In this document: piece after piece, positions 45,284 to 57,957 of the stretch | Position numbering within the stretch: position 1 is the first letter of the stretch | Layout of the letters: each line of letters opens with the position of its first letter | Source of the DNA: Artocarpus heterophyllus | Lineage: Eukaryota; Streptophyta; Magnoliopsida; Rosales; Moraceae | Assembly: GCA_025403435.1 (NCBI GenBank) | Contig: CM046345.1 | Span: 15,294,160 to 15,358,159, forward strand | Length of the DNA stretch: 64,000 nt | Reading direction: 5' to 3' | Notes under the pieces: model-generated | Seen by the model: the letters and a program-made list of their open reading frames with translations, nothing else | Told to the model about the DNA's origin: nothing | Database searches by the model: none | Made by a program: the position numbers and the translations under genes

Positions 45284-45751
45284 GTCCTTTCTTAATATAT
45301 ATATTTAGCAGATGTCCCTTGCTTTGTTAAATTTTTTTCAAAAAATTGTTTCTTTTTTAAAAAATAGGAATCAATAATTTATGTGATTAAAAATTAATAG
45401 ATTATAGGTAGGTAATCTAATGATTAATTCTTTAATAGTTTATCAAAATTAATTAATTATTTTTTTTAAAAAAATTATTATTATTTTGATATCTTGTGTT
45501 TTTAAAAATATCATTTTACTTATCTTTTTATTAATTGGTTGATCTATTTTATTTAAAAAACAAACCAATCAAGGATTTATAAAATAAAAAAAAATCTCAA
45601 AAACTGTGATGTTTCCTAATTGAATATTTTAAAAATAGTCTCACATACACCGTAATTTGCCGAGGATAGTTTAGGTTACGTAACATCCCAGTCCCAAATC
45701 CCCCTTAAACCCTTTCGTTCAAGTACATTTTGAAAAAAAAACCCTGGAGGC
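45284..45751. other. Intergenic, AT-rich, no gene seen
   Basis: Dominated by AT-rich sequence with poly(T)/poly(A) runs; no coding signal. Confidence 0.6.
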
Positions 45752-45754
45752 TAA

Positions 45755-45875
45755 GGGTGTGTTTGGTACGAGTATTTAAGTAGAGTATTTGAATGAAGAT
45801 TTAAATTTTTGTGAGAGAAAATACTGTAGCAAAATGATTCGAACCGTGATTTAAAAACTGAAACAAACACACTTC
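45755..45875. mobile_element. Tourist-like MITE (121 bp)
   Basis: The terminal inverted repeats are imperfect (GGGTGTGTTTGGT and GAAGTGTGTTTGTTT). The target duplication TAA is exact on both sides (45752-45754 and 45876-45878). The sequence is homologous, in reverse orientation, to 8514-8632. Confidence 0.8.
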
Positions 45876-45878
45876 TAA

Positions 45879-47170
45879 ATTTCAAATTTTAAATAAGGGG
45901 TGGTTTTAGAGGAGGTGTTAGAAAAGTAGATTGGGGGTGTGGCAATAGACCAAATCTTTGTCTAATTATATTTCAATTTTACAAGAATAATTTTAGTTGG
46001 GGACGTTAATTTTAATCCTAACTTTTACACTAACTTTTGAGTTGTTATTTTTTTTTATTGGTAGGTTTTTTAAAAGATTGTCACATCAATTACTAATAAT
46101 GGATTATATTTGCAATGAAAATTTGATAACTCAAAGTTAGATGTAGAAAGTTGGGATTATGATTAGTGTTATTAGCACGATTCAATTAAGAAAGATAAAA
46201 TTTTTCTGAGGACACAAATATAAATGTGTGAATTAAGGAGGCGTGTTTCATAATTCTCTTGAGAGAAGTGCTAGCGGCATTCTCTTTTACACTCTTTTCA
46301 TTTGCTACATGATATGTGGACTCCACTATATTATTTTCTGTTTAAATAATAATTTATGATGTTAGTAGATTGCATGTGTCTTATAGTGATTAAAGAGAGT
46401 GTAAAAAAGAGTGTTACTAACACTTTTCTTTTGCTAGCACTTCTTTTTATTTGAAACCTAGGATATCGAATTTAAATTTTACACTTTATAATAAAATTAG
46501 GTTTAATTACCAGTAGACTATACCTCAATCACTATCGTTCTAAAAATAATTTGTCGAGTTTTTTCAACAAATGTCTTTGAACCATTTGATGTGGTTCAGT
46601 GTGGTCGCTTTTACAAAGGATTTTTAGTATCTATATTCTCTAAACTTTTTACAGTTTTGTTCTTACATTGTTTTACGCAATTTTATCCTCACACTTTCAA
46701 AGTAATAGTAATTAACTCCAATTATCATCAATGGCAGAGTATTTTGTTCTCCCATAAAAATACTATAACTTTTAGTATTTGTGCCCTATGAACTTCTTGT
46801 AGTCTACTTTAATTCTTGATTTTTTTTTTATTGCTAATTTAGTGAGGATTTCATAAACTTTTAATAAATTGGAGTTAACTTCTACTCGTTTAGGAATCCA
46901 AGGCCTTAATTACTTAGAAAAAAAAATTCAGGGATTAAAATGCTTAGACAAAAAGCTTAGGGGCATAAAGGCCAAAAAACTTAGAGAGCTTTTGGCAACG
47001 TTGTTAAGAAAATATAATTCCTAATTGCTACAGTATAAAACTCTCACATGTTACAGTGTAAAACTCTGTTATATTATATAAAATATTTCAACTTTTGGTT
47101 CTAATTGTGTCACTTGACAAATTATGTTTTACGACTAGGTCGTTGTACTGTTAGGTGTTATTTCTCTAAA
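45879..47170. other. Intergenic, no gene seen
   Basis: AT-rich; frames such as 46591-46791 have no recognisable protein sequence. Confidence 0.55.
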
Positions 47171-47174
47171 TTGT

Positions 47175-47703
47175 TGTCGTTTCTACATGTACAGTCCTTT
47201 TGATTTCAATGTCGTTTCAATTATGTTGCTTTTTCTACAGGATAAGGTGACCATGTTATTTTCATTTTATTTTTGTTTTCAAAATTTGCTCAAGCCAATG
47301 TTGTTAGCTTGTTTCCATGTTATCGTCGTCTCTTAGCTAGTTTCATTTAAGCGTTTCATGTCGTTTCAATGTTATTGTTCCACGTCTGATGTAGTTTCAT
47401 TGTTTGATTCGATTTTATTGGCGCTTTCTATATTTTGCGTCGCTTGAGAATTAATGTTGTTTTCCTTTCGACGTCGTTCAATAGTATTGTCGTTTCTTAT
47501 GGTCGTTCTCGCAGATGGTGTCGTTTCAACGTCACTGTTGCTCTAACTTCTTGTCATTACTATATCTAATGCCACTTAGTTGTTCGATGTCACTTTGATA
47601 TCATCATTTTTTTTTTTTTGAAGAACTGATATTACTATACAAATACCATTTTTTATGGTTTTATTTCCTACAACTACCATTCAATAGCCGTTTGATGTCG
47701 TTT
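47175..47703. repeat. Tract enriched in TGTCGTTT and degenerate copies
   Basis: Exact TGTCGTTT occurs six times, at 47175, 47210, 47359, 47488, 47519 and 47696, in about 530 bp. Many near copies also occur (GACGTCGTTC, GATGTAGTTTC, ATGCCGTTTTGATG). Copies are often followed by CAATGTT or preceded by GATG/CAATG. Spacing is irregular, so it is either an old minisatellite or a dispersed short motif. No open frame spans it. Confidence 0.65.
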
Positions 47704-49336
47704 ATATTGTTGCCCTTTTTACAACTAATTTTGTTTTACCATTTCATGCCGTTTTGATGTAGCTGTTGGTCCGTTGCTTTTTAAATCTTGTTGTCCTTTT
47801 GCACTCTTTCCGCAGTTGTGATAATAATAATAATAAAAAAAAACCTTATTCTCTCTATTCTCTTCTTTTCTATTTTGGATTGGGTAATCTCAAAAATCAA
47901 AACATGAATTATTAAGGAACATACTCCACCAAAGCCACTTTGTTAATCATTTTATCTCTCAAATGAGATGCAACATTTCCACTGTACGTTGTGGTTTATT
48001 GAAATGGCGTTGAAAGTTAGAAGATCATGGTTGCCCCTCGGATGACCATTTTACCCGCAAACTTGCGATGGTGATGGTGACCGTTTTTCTTCGTTGAACG
48101 AGTTGACAAGAAGACTACCTCAGCCCAAATTGGCCTAGCTTACGTCCCTACTTGCTCGCACCATCGGCGGTTTCACAAGAGAAACCAAATTAACAAAAAT
48201 ATAGCACCATATATTGAGTTCATAAGGCTCAAACAACTCATTTTGGTTTTATGAGTGAACTAGATGGTTTTAGCCACAGTTCAACAAATTTAATGAGAAA
48301 AGTAGAGAACTTTGCCAGAGAATTTTATAATTTGCACTTATACCACAAGTTTTTCTTCCATTCCTGACCATTGGTAGCCTGGATATAAGACTTAATTTAT
48401 TGATTAAAAAACTTCAACAATGTTGGGTAAGAAAACAGAACCAACTAGACCAGAGGATTTGATTTGAAGCCAATCTAATAAGATCCAACAATGCTAACCA
48501 AATTGCACCAACAAATCAAACTTGAGTTTGATCGAATAACAAAAAGTTGTCAGCTAGCAGCAGAGTTAGATGGATGAATTTTTCAGTCTTTCGAGGCTCG
48601 ATCCCAAGTTCCACTCTGCCTGTTTCTTGAAGTTCAAGGTACAACGCTTCAAAACCGCCATAGAGATAAGAGTTTAACCACCTGTCTTAGAAACAAGTTG
48701 TATTATTTATTACTCGTGAGAGGAAAAAAAAGGTGTTCATGATGATTTTCTGTCAAACCAACCATATTCAGAGAATTAATTTAAATCATAAAGCAGAAGT
48801 TCAATAAGTGCAGAATTTTATACAACATTATAGAATGAATATTGTGGCCAATTCATTTTTATCTTTAGAATCCATAACTTGTCAGTGGTTCCAAAAGTAG
48901 GAAGTACAGAGGTTTTCATTATATCTGCCATTGTTATTTATCTTTCTGCTGATAAAACTAATCTAATACTTTTAACAGTTAAACTTGTATGCTAAAATGC
49001 TTCCAACTTCAACATTGAGTTGACATGAAGCTTAACATTGTAAGCAAGAAAATCCACCTTCTTGTCCACTTAAGAAAAATTCTTATATTTCACGAAAACG
49101 TTTAACATGAGTTTCACAAAGAAAGACAAACGCGTGATAAGCTAGACAGCTTCCATAACAATTACGCAAAAATGATTGAACTCACATGGCTTTGCCGCCA
49201 ATGCTTTTAATTCATGATGTTAAGATGAAATTGTGAAATATAGAACGGCTCTTCAACTTTATCTACTTGCTGAAGAAAATGCTCAAGCTTAATTAAGTAG
49301 CAACACCAAAACCAATTTTACTAGAGTTTGGAACAT
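47704..49336. other. Downstream flank of the SPL gene; possible 3' UTR material
   Basis: No independent gene seen. Part of it may be the 3' UTR of the SPL transcript if the predicted 3' UTR intron is real. Confidence 0.4.
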
Positions 49337-49363
49337 ACCTTGTTTCAGAGCATGTCAAGTAAT

Positions 49364-51762
49364 TCAAAGGCAGCAGAAAGCATCATTTTCCGGTTTCATC
49401 TGCATAGATTGCCTTTGATCCTCCACTCGCTGGAGCTGCGATGATAACTGAAGCAAGTCAATGGTAGGCACATCTTCATAGGCAACACGATCCTTCGAGT
49501 TGAGGAAATCCGATCCCTGGAATATCCCATTTGTGATCTCAGAGTTGACACCTTCACTACCGCTTGACATCATGATGGGACCAACAACAGGATTCATTCC
49601 CAAAGATGGTAGCTTATTTGAAACACCACTTGTTGATGCTTGTGAAGATGCTCCAACAAGCTTTTCAGAGAACTGAGACATGCTATAACAAGTATGGCTG
49701 CCAGGCTTGACCAAGGGATGGGCCATGGGAAATCCCGACAGGTGGTTTGGAGAGTTCTGTGATTGAGATGACAGAAGAGAGAGAGCACACCCAGAGTCTG
49801 ATGTCCCCAAAAATCCCTGAATGGAGGTTGATGCTGTACTGAAGCTACTTAATTCTTCACATCCTAACCCGGTGCTGTGGAAGAAAGCCCGAGAACCAGA
49901 GTCTGCCCCTCCCAGCTCATGTGGATATTGGCCACTATGGTTGCTGAAAATGCCTGCGGTCGTAGCATTTGCTCCACTTTCATGGAAAGAAGGAAATTCC
50001 TTTCCAACATCATGAGGGAAGAGTAATTTTGAACGAAAATGTCCATTTGTAGATACAGGAACATTTGAGAGACACGTAAAGTCCGATCCATCCTCAACTT
50101 TTATGCGGCAGCACCAGTCGCTTGTGCCATATTTCTCGGGATGCAAGAAGCCACTACGGAGTATGTCCTGGCAAATAAAGGATGTAGTCCCATGAAATCT
50201 GCTATCTGTAAAAACATACGAATCATGTCAAAAAAACAGGAGAGGGAAAAAAAATAGTGACAGCTGAAAAGAAAATCTCAAAGAAATCCTCAGAAAATTG
50301 ATTCACAAAAATTATAGAAAACAACATTAAACGACTTTTATTTAAAAGAAAGCTAAGGATGAGAGTTGAGGTTACATTAATCAATTTAGAATTAGAGATG
50401 ATCTTTATTTGGTACCGTTAAATGACTGAAACATCCTTCCAGCTCTACCAGAGTGGACGCCCACTTGAGGCTTTCTCCGGCGCTCGTTGTGTCCAGCAAG
50501 GCGTTTACGACAGCTACGCTTACCATTGTCAAATTCAGCAAGCAAATGGAACCTGGATTGTCAAAAAGCTTGCACATCTTAGAGCAGCAATAACCAACTC
50601 ATTATGGTCCTTTAAAATCTAATTTAGCCAAAAAACAAGAAAAAAAATCTCTATCGAATTTACAAGCTTGAATGAGGATCACTCTAGGAAAAGGAATTAA
50701 AAACAGGATTATCGAATCGAGAAAGATCATAAGCATGTGAAACAAAGACCTAATACTAAACGTAGCAATTAAGTAGACAAATGATTTTTTGTTGTACAAG
50801 ACATTAGATTAAGAAAGGAATCCAAGGAAGGAAAAGTTAAAGAAGGCATTTTAGAGATAAAGAAGGAACAAGGTTGTGAAGAAAAGGTAAAAATAGAATA
50901 AAGCAATGAATCTACTATTTGATGAACAAAACTCTGATATCCAGTTGAAACAATTTAAAGATCCTCAATTCATTTTCTTAATATTATTAAAAGACATAGA
51001 AAAAAAGTACGAGTACAAGGAGAATATTCTCAGAAGTTGGGCTTTTGAGCTGTGAAAATCAATTTATTGCACATAATATCTCAGCAATAGCAAATAAGCA
51101 TTGGAAAAAAAAAAAAAAAAAACCTTAATGAGCTACCTGCTACATTGCTGACAAAATCTCTGTTCTATACCATTCACTATAACTTTAGCAGTTTTCGAAT
51201 GAAGATCACAAACTCTATGTCTCTTGTGGTAATCTTTAGAAGAGCTGAGATCCTTGTTGCAGCCATAAACTTGGCAAAAGGCAGTATGGGAATTTACCCC
51301 TGAGAGCTTTATTCTCTTTGGGGGCGTCGACGACTCCAACGAAGACAAACCCGGATGTCCCTTAGAGAAACTAGAACCATGAAAATCTCGGCGGTCGCCA
51401 ATTCTCCCCAATTTCAAGTCAATGAGTGAAGAGTCCCGGCTGCTCAAGTCCAAGACGGAGCTTGAAATCTTTGAACTGGAGTCATCTTCTCTAGAGAAAG
51501 CGACTTCTGTGGTGGTCGGATCAATGATCTTTCCGCCACCACAAACGGAACCGCCGGGTACTTGTTTACCCATCATTTCTATGTACTCTCCAAAACCTTG
51601 GTTCTCAAGAGACATATTATTGCCAAAAGCACATGGGGTGGTTAAGGTTTTCAATTCCCAACCCAAGAGGGCTTTTTTACCTCTAGCAAGTGAATTAAAA
51701 GATGAAATTGTTTCTTCAGACACAAACCCCTTCTCTTCAGACACACAGCTCCAATGTTCCAT
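49364..51762 (-). CDS. SPL6: SQUAMOSA promoter-binding-like (SBP-box) transcription factor, SPL6-type
   Basis: Coding exons on the minus strand are 51762-51137, 50552-50416 and 50205-49364, with introns of 584 and 210 bp, GT-AG borders and phases 2 and 1, giving 534 aa. The SBP DNA-binding domain (about 162-237) has the zinc-ligand pattern C163, C168, C185, H188, then C204, C207, H211, C223. It also has the basic nuclear-localisation stretch [17 protein letters not shown], and the first intron splits the domain after QQCSR, as in other plant SPL genes. The N-terminus [17 protein letters not shown] and the C-terminal [20 protein letters not shown] resemble SPL6-type proteins. SBP proteins bind GTAC-core promoters and control phase change, development and stress responses. 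The start is the ATG at 51762; an upstream TTG in the same frame was ignored. The gene looks intact. The paralogue number is my judgement. Confidence 0.93.
49769..49788 (-). promoter_or_regulatory. miR156/157 target site in SPL coding exon 3
   Basis: The transcript reads GTGCTCTCTCTCTTCTGTCA here, the classic miR156-responsive element found in the coding region of many SPL genes. It encodes CALSLLSS, the usual peptide over this site. The gene is therefore expected to be cut or repressed by miR156 in juvenile tissue. Confidence 0.93.
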
Positions 51763-51860
51763 CACAAGAAGCAACAGAATCCAAATTTCTAAGAGATTAC
51801 AAAAAAACCCAATTAAAAATTATCCACAAAAGTCAACTTCTTTTCTCATTTTTACCCTTC

Positions 51861-51978
51861 CTGTTGATAATCAAAGACCTCACATGAAATGAAGCTAAAT
51901 ATTGGGCAGTATTTAAGAAACATCACTTCAAAAAAAAAAGAACGAAAAAAACCCAAGTAAAAGAGAAAGAAAACTCAC
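51861..51978 (-). other. Predicted 5' UTR intron of the SPL gene
   Basis: On the minus strand there is a good donor (CT|GTGAGT at 51978) and acceptor (TTATCAACAG ending at 51861) about 100 bp upstream of the ATG. Spliced size, base composition and position fit a leader intron. A similar donor (AACAAG|GTATGT, about 49339) lies just after the stop codon and may open a 3' UTR intron. Neither can be proved without transcripts. Confidence 0.45.
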
Positions 51979-52289
51979 AGATTCTTTTGTTCCCTCTAAA
52001 AGCCTCAAACTTAAAGCAACACCGTTTCCTGACAAAAACCAAACGAAAGGAAAGAAAAAAATTCCATCAGAAAAAGACCCCAGAAACCAGAAATGCAAAA
52101 CGGCACAAAAACTTGAAAGAACAAAGGCAAAAAATAAGTAAATAAATAATTAATTCCCATATTGTTCAACACCCAAAGACTTAAAAAAAAAAACAGAGAC
52201 ACACATCATAAGAAACTAGAAGCAAGAATCACAGTCTACGAGAGCAGTACCCATAAAAGGAAAAACAGAAGTTACCAAATGATGTTTTT

Positions 52290-52312
52290 GTACGAGAGAG
52301 AGAGAGAGAGAG
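52290..52312. repeat. (GA)n microsatellite in the SPL leader/promoter
   Basis: About 11 GA units, CT on the gene's sense strand, a common feature of plant leaders. Another GA-rich run is at 52480-52505. Confidence 0.8.
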
Positions 52313-52509
52313 TCCTTACTTGGGCAATGAATAGTATAACAGTGGTATTGTGGTACGGTGTTAACAGGGAAAACAGAGTTCAGACTGAATCAATGAAATA
52401 AGACTCTAGTAGTTGTCTGCGCCCCAAACTCCATGGAAGAAGCTTTTGTTGTGGTTTGCTTAATAACTTGCTATTTTCAGAGAGAGAAAGAGACAGAGAG
52501 AGGGATGAC

Positions 52510-55500
52510 AAACATTGCAGTTTTTAGCTTTATTATTTATTTGTTATTAATTTTTAGCAGAGAATCATAAAGACAAAAAAGTTTGTGAACAGTGCAAAAC
52601 AAAAAGGATGTGTTTGCTTCCTTCCATACTCCAACTCCAACTCCAACCACTATCGTTTTTTAAAAAATATTAATTATTATTTTCAATGATTACACTGGGT
52701 CTGTTGCGAGTTACAACTCCCACATGAATTTATCCAAATTCCCATATTAATTAACTTTTCTTCTTTTTTTTTTAATGGGAAAATTGCACCTGGCACTATG
52801 AAATATTCACTTTTTTACACAATGAAAATTGAATTTTTGATCTTATTGCAACATATCTTGAACATGGAAATCAATAATAATTGAAGTCCAATAATTATTT
52901 TTAATTTCTATTAAGCATTTTTTTTTACGTGTTAAATTTTAATTTTGTTTTTAAAATGCTGAGCTTTATCTTTAAGGAAAACTTGCTGTGTAACTCTCGT
53001 GATTAAAATTATCTATGCTTTTTAACACTTTTTAATTATTAGACCTCAATTGTTAATAATTTCATAATTCATGGTGCATTTTGCTACAATTAAAAATTCA
53101 ATTATATTTTATAAAAAACAAATAGTTTAAAGCGCACCAATACAATTTATTCTTTTTTTATTATTTCATCCTTTACTAATCATGAGCTAATTTTTAATTT
53201 TCTTTTAATTTAAGGTGGGGATTTAATTTTTTTCTTCTACTACAGTAGGTAGAGAGTTACTGTATTAGTCTATGTCTGAAACCTCAATTTTTTTAATTTA
53301 TATTTTTTGGTGGAGTCGAGTGTAAATATATTGTTAGATTAGTGTAGAATAATAATTTTTTATTGTTTTTAAACACTAATATGATAGATTAGACAAAATG
53401 CGACCATTTGCTTGCAGTGTCTTTTTTTTTTCCTTCTATTTTTTAAAGAGTATCTGTCACTTTATATCCTACAAAACAATTTTCAAATGTCGTAAGGGAA
53501 CCAAACTTGTCTAAAGTATTATTATAAAAATGCATTTCCTTTTTGTGGTATAAATTAAAAAAAAAAAAATCATCCTTGTAGGGGATAGAGATGACTTTTT
53601 ATATTCTACTCATTTCATGTTTATCCATGTGGAAAATTTGAACTTATTGCCCCGAGTTTTACGGGCAGAATATTCTCATGTGACGTTCGTGAACAACGAT
53701 AATATTTTATCATTTTTTTGCCTAAACTTTTTCTTCTTTTCATTTTGTTTCTTTTTCTTTTCCTAAAGACTAATAAAATTTCCTAAAAAAAAACTGATAA
53801 ATTTAAGTTCACAATTTAGAAATTTCAATTTTAAACATTTGCATAGAATTTTGTCACACAATTTACATATGTAAGTCTCACAAGCATATGATTAGTTTTA
53901 TTTATTTGCAAATCTTGATTACTGATGATACTTTATAATTGTAATGAAAAATTTACTTAATTGTGTACAAGGAATTTAACCCAATGACCTATCCTTCTAT
54001 TATATACAAAAATCAAGGTGCAACATATAAATTGTAAAAAAAAGTCACTGAAATGTGTGCAAAAAATTTAATCTAAAGAGCTAATCTCCTCCTTCTAAGG
54101 ATACAAAATCAAGGTGCAACATAAAATGTAAAAGAGGCAAAAGAAACATGTTATCTTATAACAATGTTCATAAGATTTATTAGCAATTCATTCATTTGAT
54201 TAGATATAGAAAAAGGCAATAAAAATGAGAGATTAAAAAAATACACGTCCTAATTAAGAAAATAAATTATTACAATCCATCGCAACGTTGAATTGTGTTA
54301 AGAATTGAATAGTTTTTTCTTAAATAAGCAAAAACTTTATTGAAAGGAAAAGAAAATATCTTTCAAAAAAAAAAAAAACAAATAAAAAGCCTACGAAAAA
54401 TAAAAAAACAATCAAAATATGATCAAGCATAGAACATTAAAAAAGCAGCCTACGAGAAAAACGTTTGATTTTCTTTTCTTTTCTTTTAAACCCTTCCTCT
54501 ATGAGCTCTTCACTTGGTAGTACAACTTTTCTTCTACAAATTATTATTTAATTTATTTTTAAAATGTCTAATTTTTTAATTTTTTTAAGAACTTGAAGAC
54601 ACGGTTTGCATCTCTTTTTAAGCAAGTATATATGCAATTAGTTAAACTTCTTTACACATACTTGATAAAATGAGCAAGCAAATAAATCTAATATCAAACA
54701 TACTAACTTCTTTGTTTAACATTGTTTGAGCCACTTGTTTTTTCAAACAGGATTTCTATGATGAAAAACCAGCACCTATAGTGGATGTTCTAACTTCTAA
54801 GAGATTCACCTATGTAAAAATTTCTCAATCTTTTCCAAATTAATCCAAAAAACTGCAGACTTTCAAATTTCGATAATTTAACCGAAAAAAATTTAACGTT
54901 CAAAAATATCGTGTATTGGTTAGAGAAATCTCTAAAATATATGGTTGAGAAAATCCGACTGATAAAGTATTGAAAAACATATTAGTAGAATAATTTTACA
55001 TATATAGTAGTATAGTACTAGTACTTCATAAACTTGAAAAGAACATTGGGTTGGAAGCATGGAAAACATGGAGGTGAAAGATGTGTGAGATTATTGAGGC
55101 CAATCAGCCAACTAATAGGACCACCTGTATAATTGCCAAAAACATCAAAGAAAAATAATTCCTTTTAGAAAAAGAACGCTTGGAAAAAAAAAAAAACTCT
55201 ACTGTTGAGGTTCTAATTTTTCAACCTAAAATCTATATTAAATTCTTTTAATTTATGCAACTTTTATATTTATTGTAATCTTTAACCAGTTTGAAGATTA
55301 AAAATTAGGGTTTTTTAATAGGGATTCATACTAATAGGGTTTTTTTTTTCCTGTTGAATCTTTTAAAAATCATGTTTCTGATGAAGATTTTATGAATGAA
55401 TAGTGGCAGAGCTAAAAGTTTTTATCAATAAGACATTATGTAAAAATATTAATGATAATTTTTATTGCATACAAATATAATTACATGTTTAATTATTAAG

Positions 55501-57150
55501 GTTGGGTACAAAACATAATTTTAATTTTTATGTAAAATAAATGTATAACTATTTTTAAAAATTTATGAATAAAAATTAATATTTTAAAAGTTGAATGAGA
55601 GTACTCAATTATAAATGGCTCCATCACTGTCATTGAAAACCAAAACTTATCTATAAGTAATTTTTTCGGTTCCTATAAAAAAAAAAAAAAGTTGGGTAAC
55701 AATATTAATAAGAACAGTCTATTAGTTTTGGAAAGCAACGTTAAAAAAACATGCAACAAAAAAGAGCAATAATTGGGTGAAAAATAACAAAGTGAAAGTG
55801 ATGTCAAACAAATCTGAAAGCAAAAACAACTCTCGCATTTAAGGTCTTTGCTGGGATATTCAAGACAGGCCCTACACTTCCAAGACCTCTGCTCCAAAGT
55901 CCCAATCTCCCCAGTTTCCCGCAGCCAGTCATTTTCGTACTCGCTTTGTCAGCGCGTGTCCTCACTTCCCTCAGACTTTTGGTAGTGACTAGTGAGGTGG
56001 GGGTGGTGTGGGGTCGCCCTCCGCAGCACGCGAGAGAGAAACGTGAGTGGGATATCCCCATGCAATAATAGAATGTTCGTGTCATAAGCATCTAGACTTT
56101 TCAATTTGTGATATTATTTTGGGAAATTTTATAGGAGAGAAAACGATTTTACTTAATCGACAGAACAGTATGTTTAGTCGTTGAATTAGAATTTTTGGTT
56201 TATTTATAATTTAAAGTAATTTTATATCACACGTTATAAATTTGTAACGTAAATTATTACATAGCATATTCTTAAAATCTTATTCGATGGTTATAACATT
56301 ATTTTCTATCGATGAAAGAATATTGTACTCTCCACACTAAGAATTTTCTTTAGATTTTATTTCAAAAATTATCGTATGAGTTTCAAACTTGCAATTTCTT
56401 GATATCTACAAGAAGAAAATGACAATTTCCCTCAATCTTGAGCGTGTGTTTGGGTTTATTGTTACATTGCACTTCTTAGATCGAAATTCAACAATGTTGT
56501 TCGGCTAGCTTTTGGACCTTCGGCCCTATAGATACCGGTTTGGATTTCTCTCAGCAAGTACTATGGTGGAGATGGTTTTGACTTCGTGACGAAAGAGGCA
56601 AAATTTCAACACGTTCGAGTGGTGCTATTAAACATTTGGCCACCTTCCCTAGACGTGCCAAAGTTCATTCGACGCTGCTACTTTGGGGGTTTTGACCTCT
56701 AGATTGATGCAAACTTTGGTGGGTTTGGGGTTGGGAGGGGAAGGGCTAAGTGTGCCTAGTGGGTTGCTCAGGATTGATGGTAGAGGCTTGGTCTCCTCCG
56801 ATGATGTGTGGCTTTCGAGGGGTAGGTGTTGTAGGGTTCTCTGCCATTGTCATGCTTCACTTGCTTTGGTAGAGATTGGCTTTGGTTGATTGTGGCAATG
56901 CCAACAAGTGGCTCCCCTATTCAGGTGACTCTTATTTTCTACCTTTTTTGGGCTCTAATGTTGTGGTGGTTGCATGTCGCTAACGGGTTTCCTGTGAGGT
57001 CGAGGCCTCTCATATGTTTTTTTTGTAAATGTTTTTATTCAATAATGGGGTTATCTCTGTTTTTTGTTTCTTTTTTTTTTTTGGTTTATTTACTTTAGTT
57101 TTAGTTTGTGATAATAGAAATAGTCTTCCCACAGTCTAGCAGTGAACACG
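52510..57150. other. Intergenic, mostly AT-rich, no supported gene
   Basis: No protein-coding frame recognised. GC-richer patches at about 55850-56045 and 56500-56990 give open frames on both strands without familiar domains; the latter reads like decayed exon or transposon-captured sequence. 54000-54130 has two copies of a CAAGGTGCAACATA(T)AAA-type segment about 105 bp apart. Confidence 0.5.
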
Positions 57151-57153
57151 TGT

Positions 57154-57957
57154 AAGGGTTGACAATTTCGGGCAGGACGGGTCGGTTTTTTTGACTGTCG
57201 GGTTGGTAATAAGGCAAATTGCAGACCACCCGTGTAATTGCAGGTGGGTTGAGGGTTGGCGCGGGTAGGTTATGCAGGTTAGGCTTCTAGAGTTAGCCTA
57301 ATAGACTAATTTGACTAACAAAAAAATCCATACAAACCCTTCAAAGCACGAAATTAAAGAAATAATAACTAAAAGAATTTATCAATGAGAAAAACAAGCT
57401 ATATACATAGAAATCTGCACTTAAATTTTGCACTTTAAACTTGTAACAAATACTCACATATGTACTATATGTTAGAAACTACCCTAATTCGAGTTTGAAT
57501 TTTGAATCTGCTGCATCAACTGCTCAATCAGTTTTCTAAGATCATGGCGTTTTCTAGTTGTATATTTTGTGTTACTGTTATTTTCTCTTAAAGCTCTCTA
57601 ATCAATGATTTATAGTTGAGAGATATCTTCATTAACCTTGTACTGTTGTATGTAGGTTTTGAATCACTTTATAAAAACGTACTGCAATCATTTTAACAAA
57701 TTATTTCAGGTCTTGAAGTTCTTATATAGCACTTAAAAGGCAAAACCTAATTCACAACTTGGAAATTGCAGCAAAATAAAAATAAAAATTTGAAAGAACA
57801 TGGCAGGCTGGTCAGGTTCAACCTGCCGCTAGAATCCTCAAACCGCCACCTGTCAGTTTAGGCATGTTGGCGGGCGGGTTGAACCTGCCTTTTAGTGGGC
57901 TGCTAACGTGAAACCCACCATTAGCAGACGGGGCGGGTGTGGGCGGTTGGCAACTGT
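57154..57957. mobile_element. hAT-like nonautonomous element (about 800 bp)
   Basis: The left end AAGGGTTGACAATTTCGGGC and the inverse of the right end, CAGTTGCCAACCGCCCAC, share a GTTG(A/C)CAA core. Both subterminal regions (57165-57290 and 57800-57950) are full of GGGTTG / CCCGCC motifs, while the 500 bp between are AT-rich. This is the usual build of small plant hAT elements. An exact 8-bp duplication is not visible and there is no transposase. Confidence 0.5.

Noticed and set aside
50422..50622. Plus-strand frame across SPL exon 2
   Set aside because: Antisense shadow of the SBP-domain exon.
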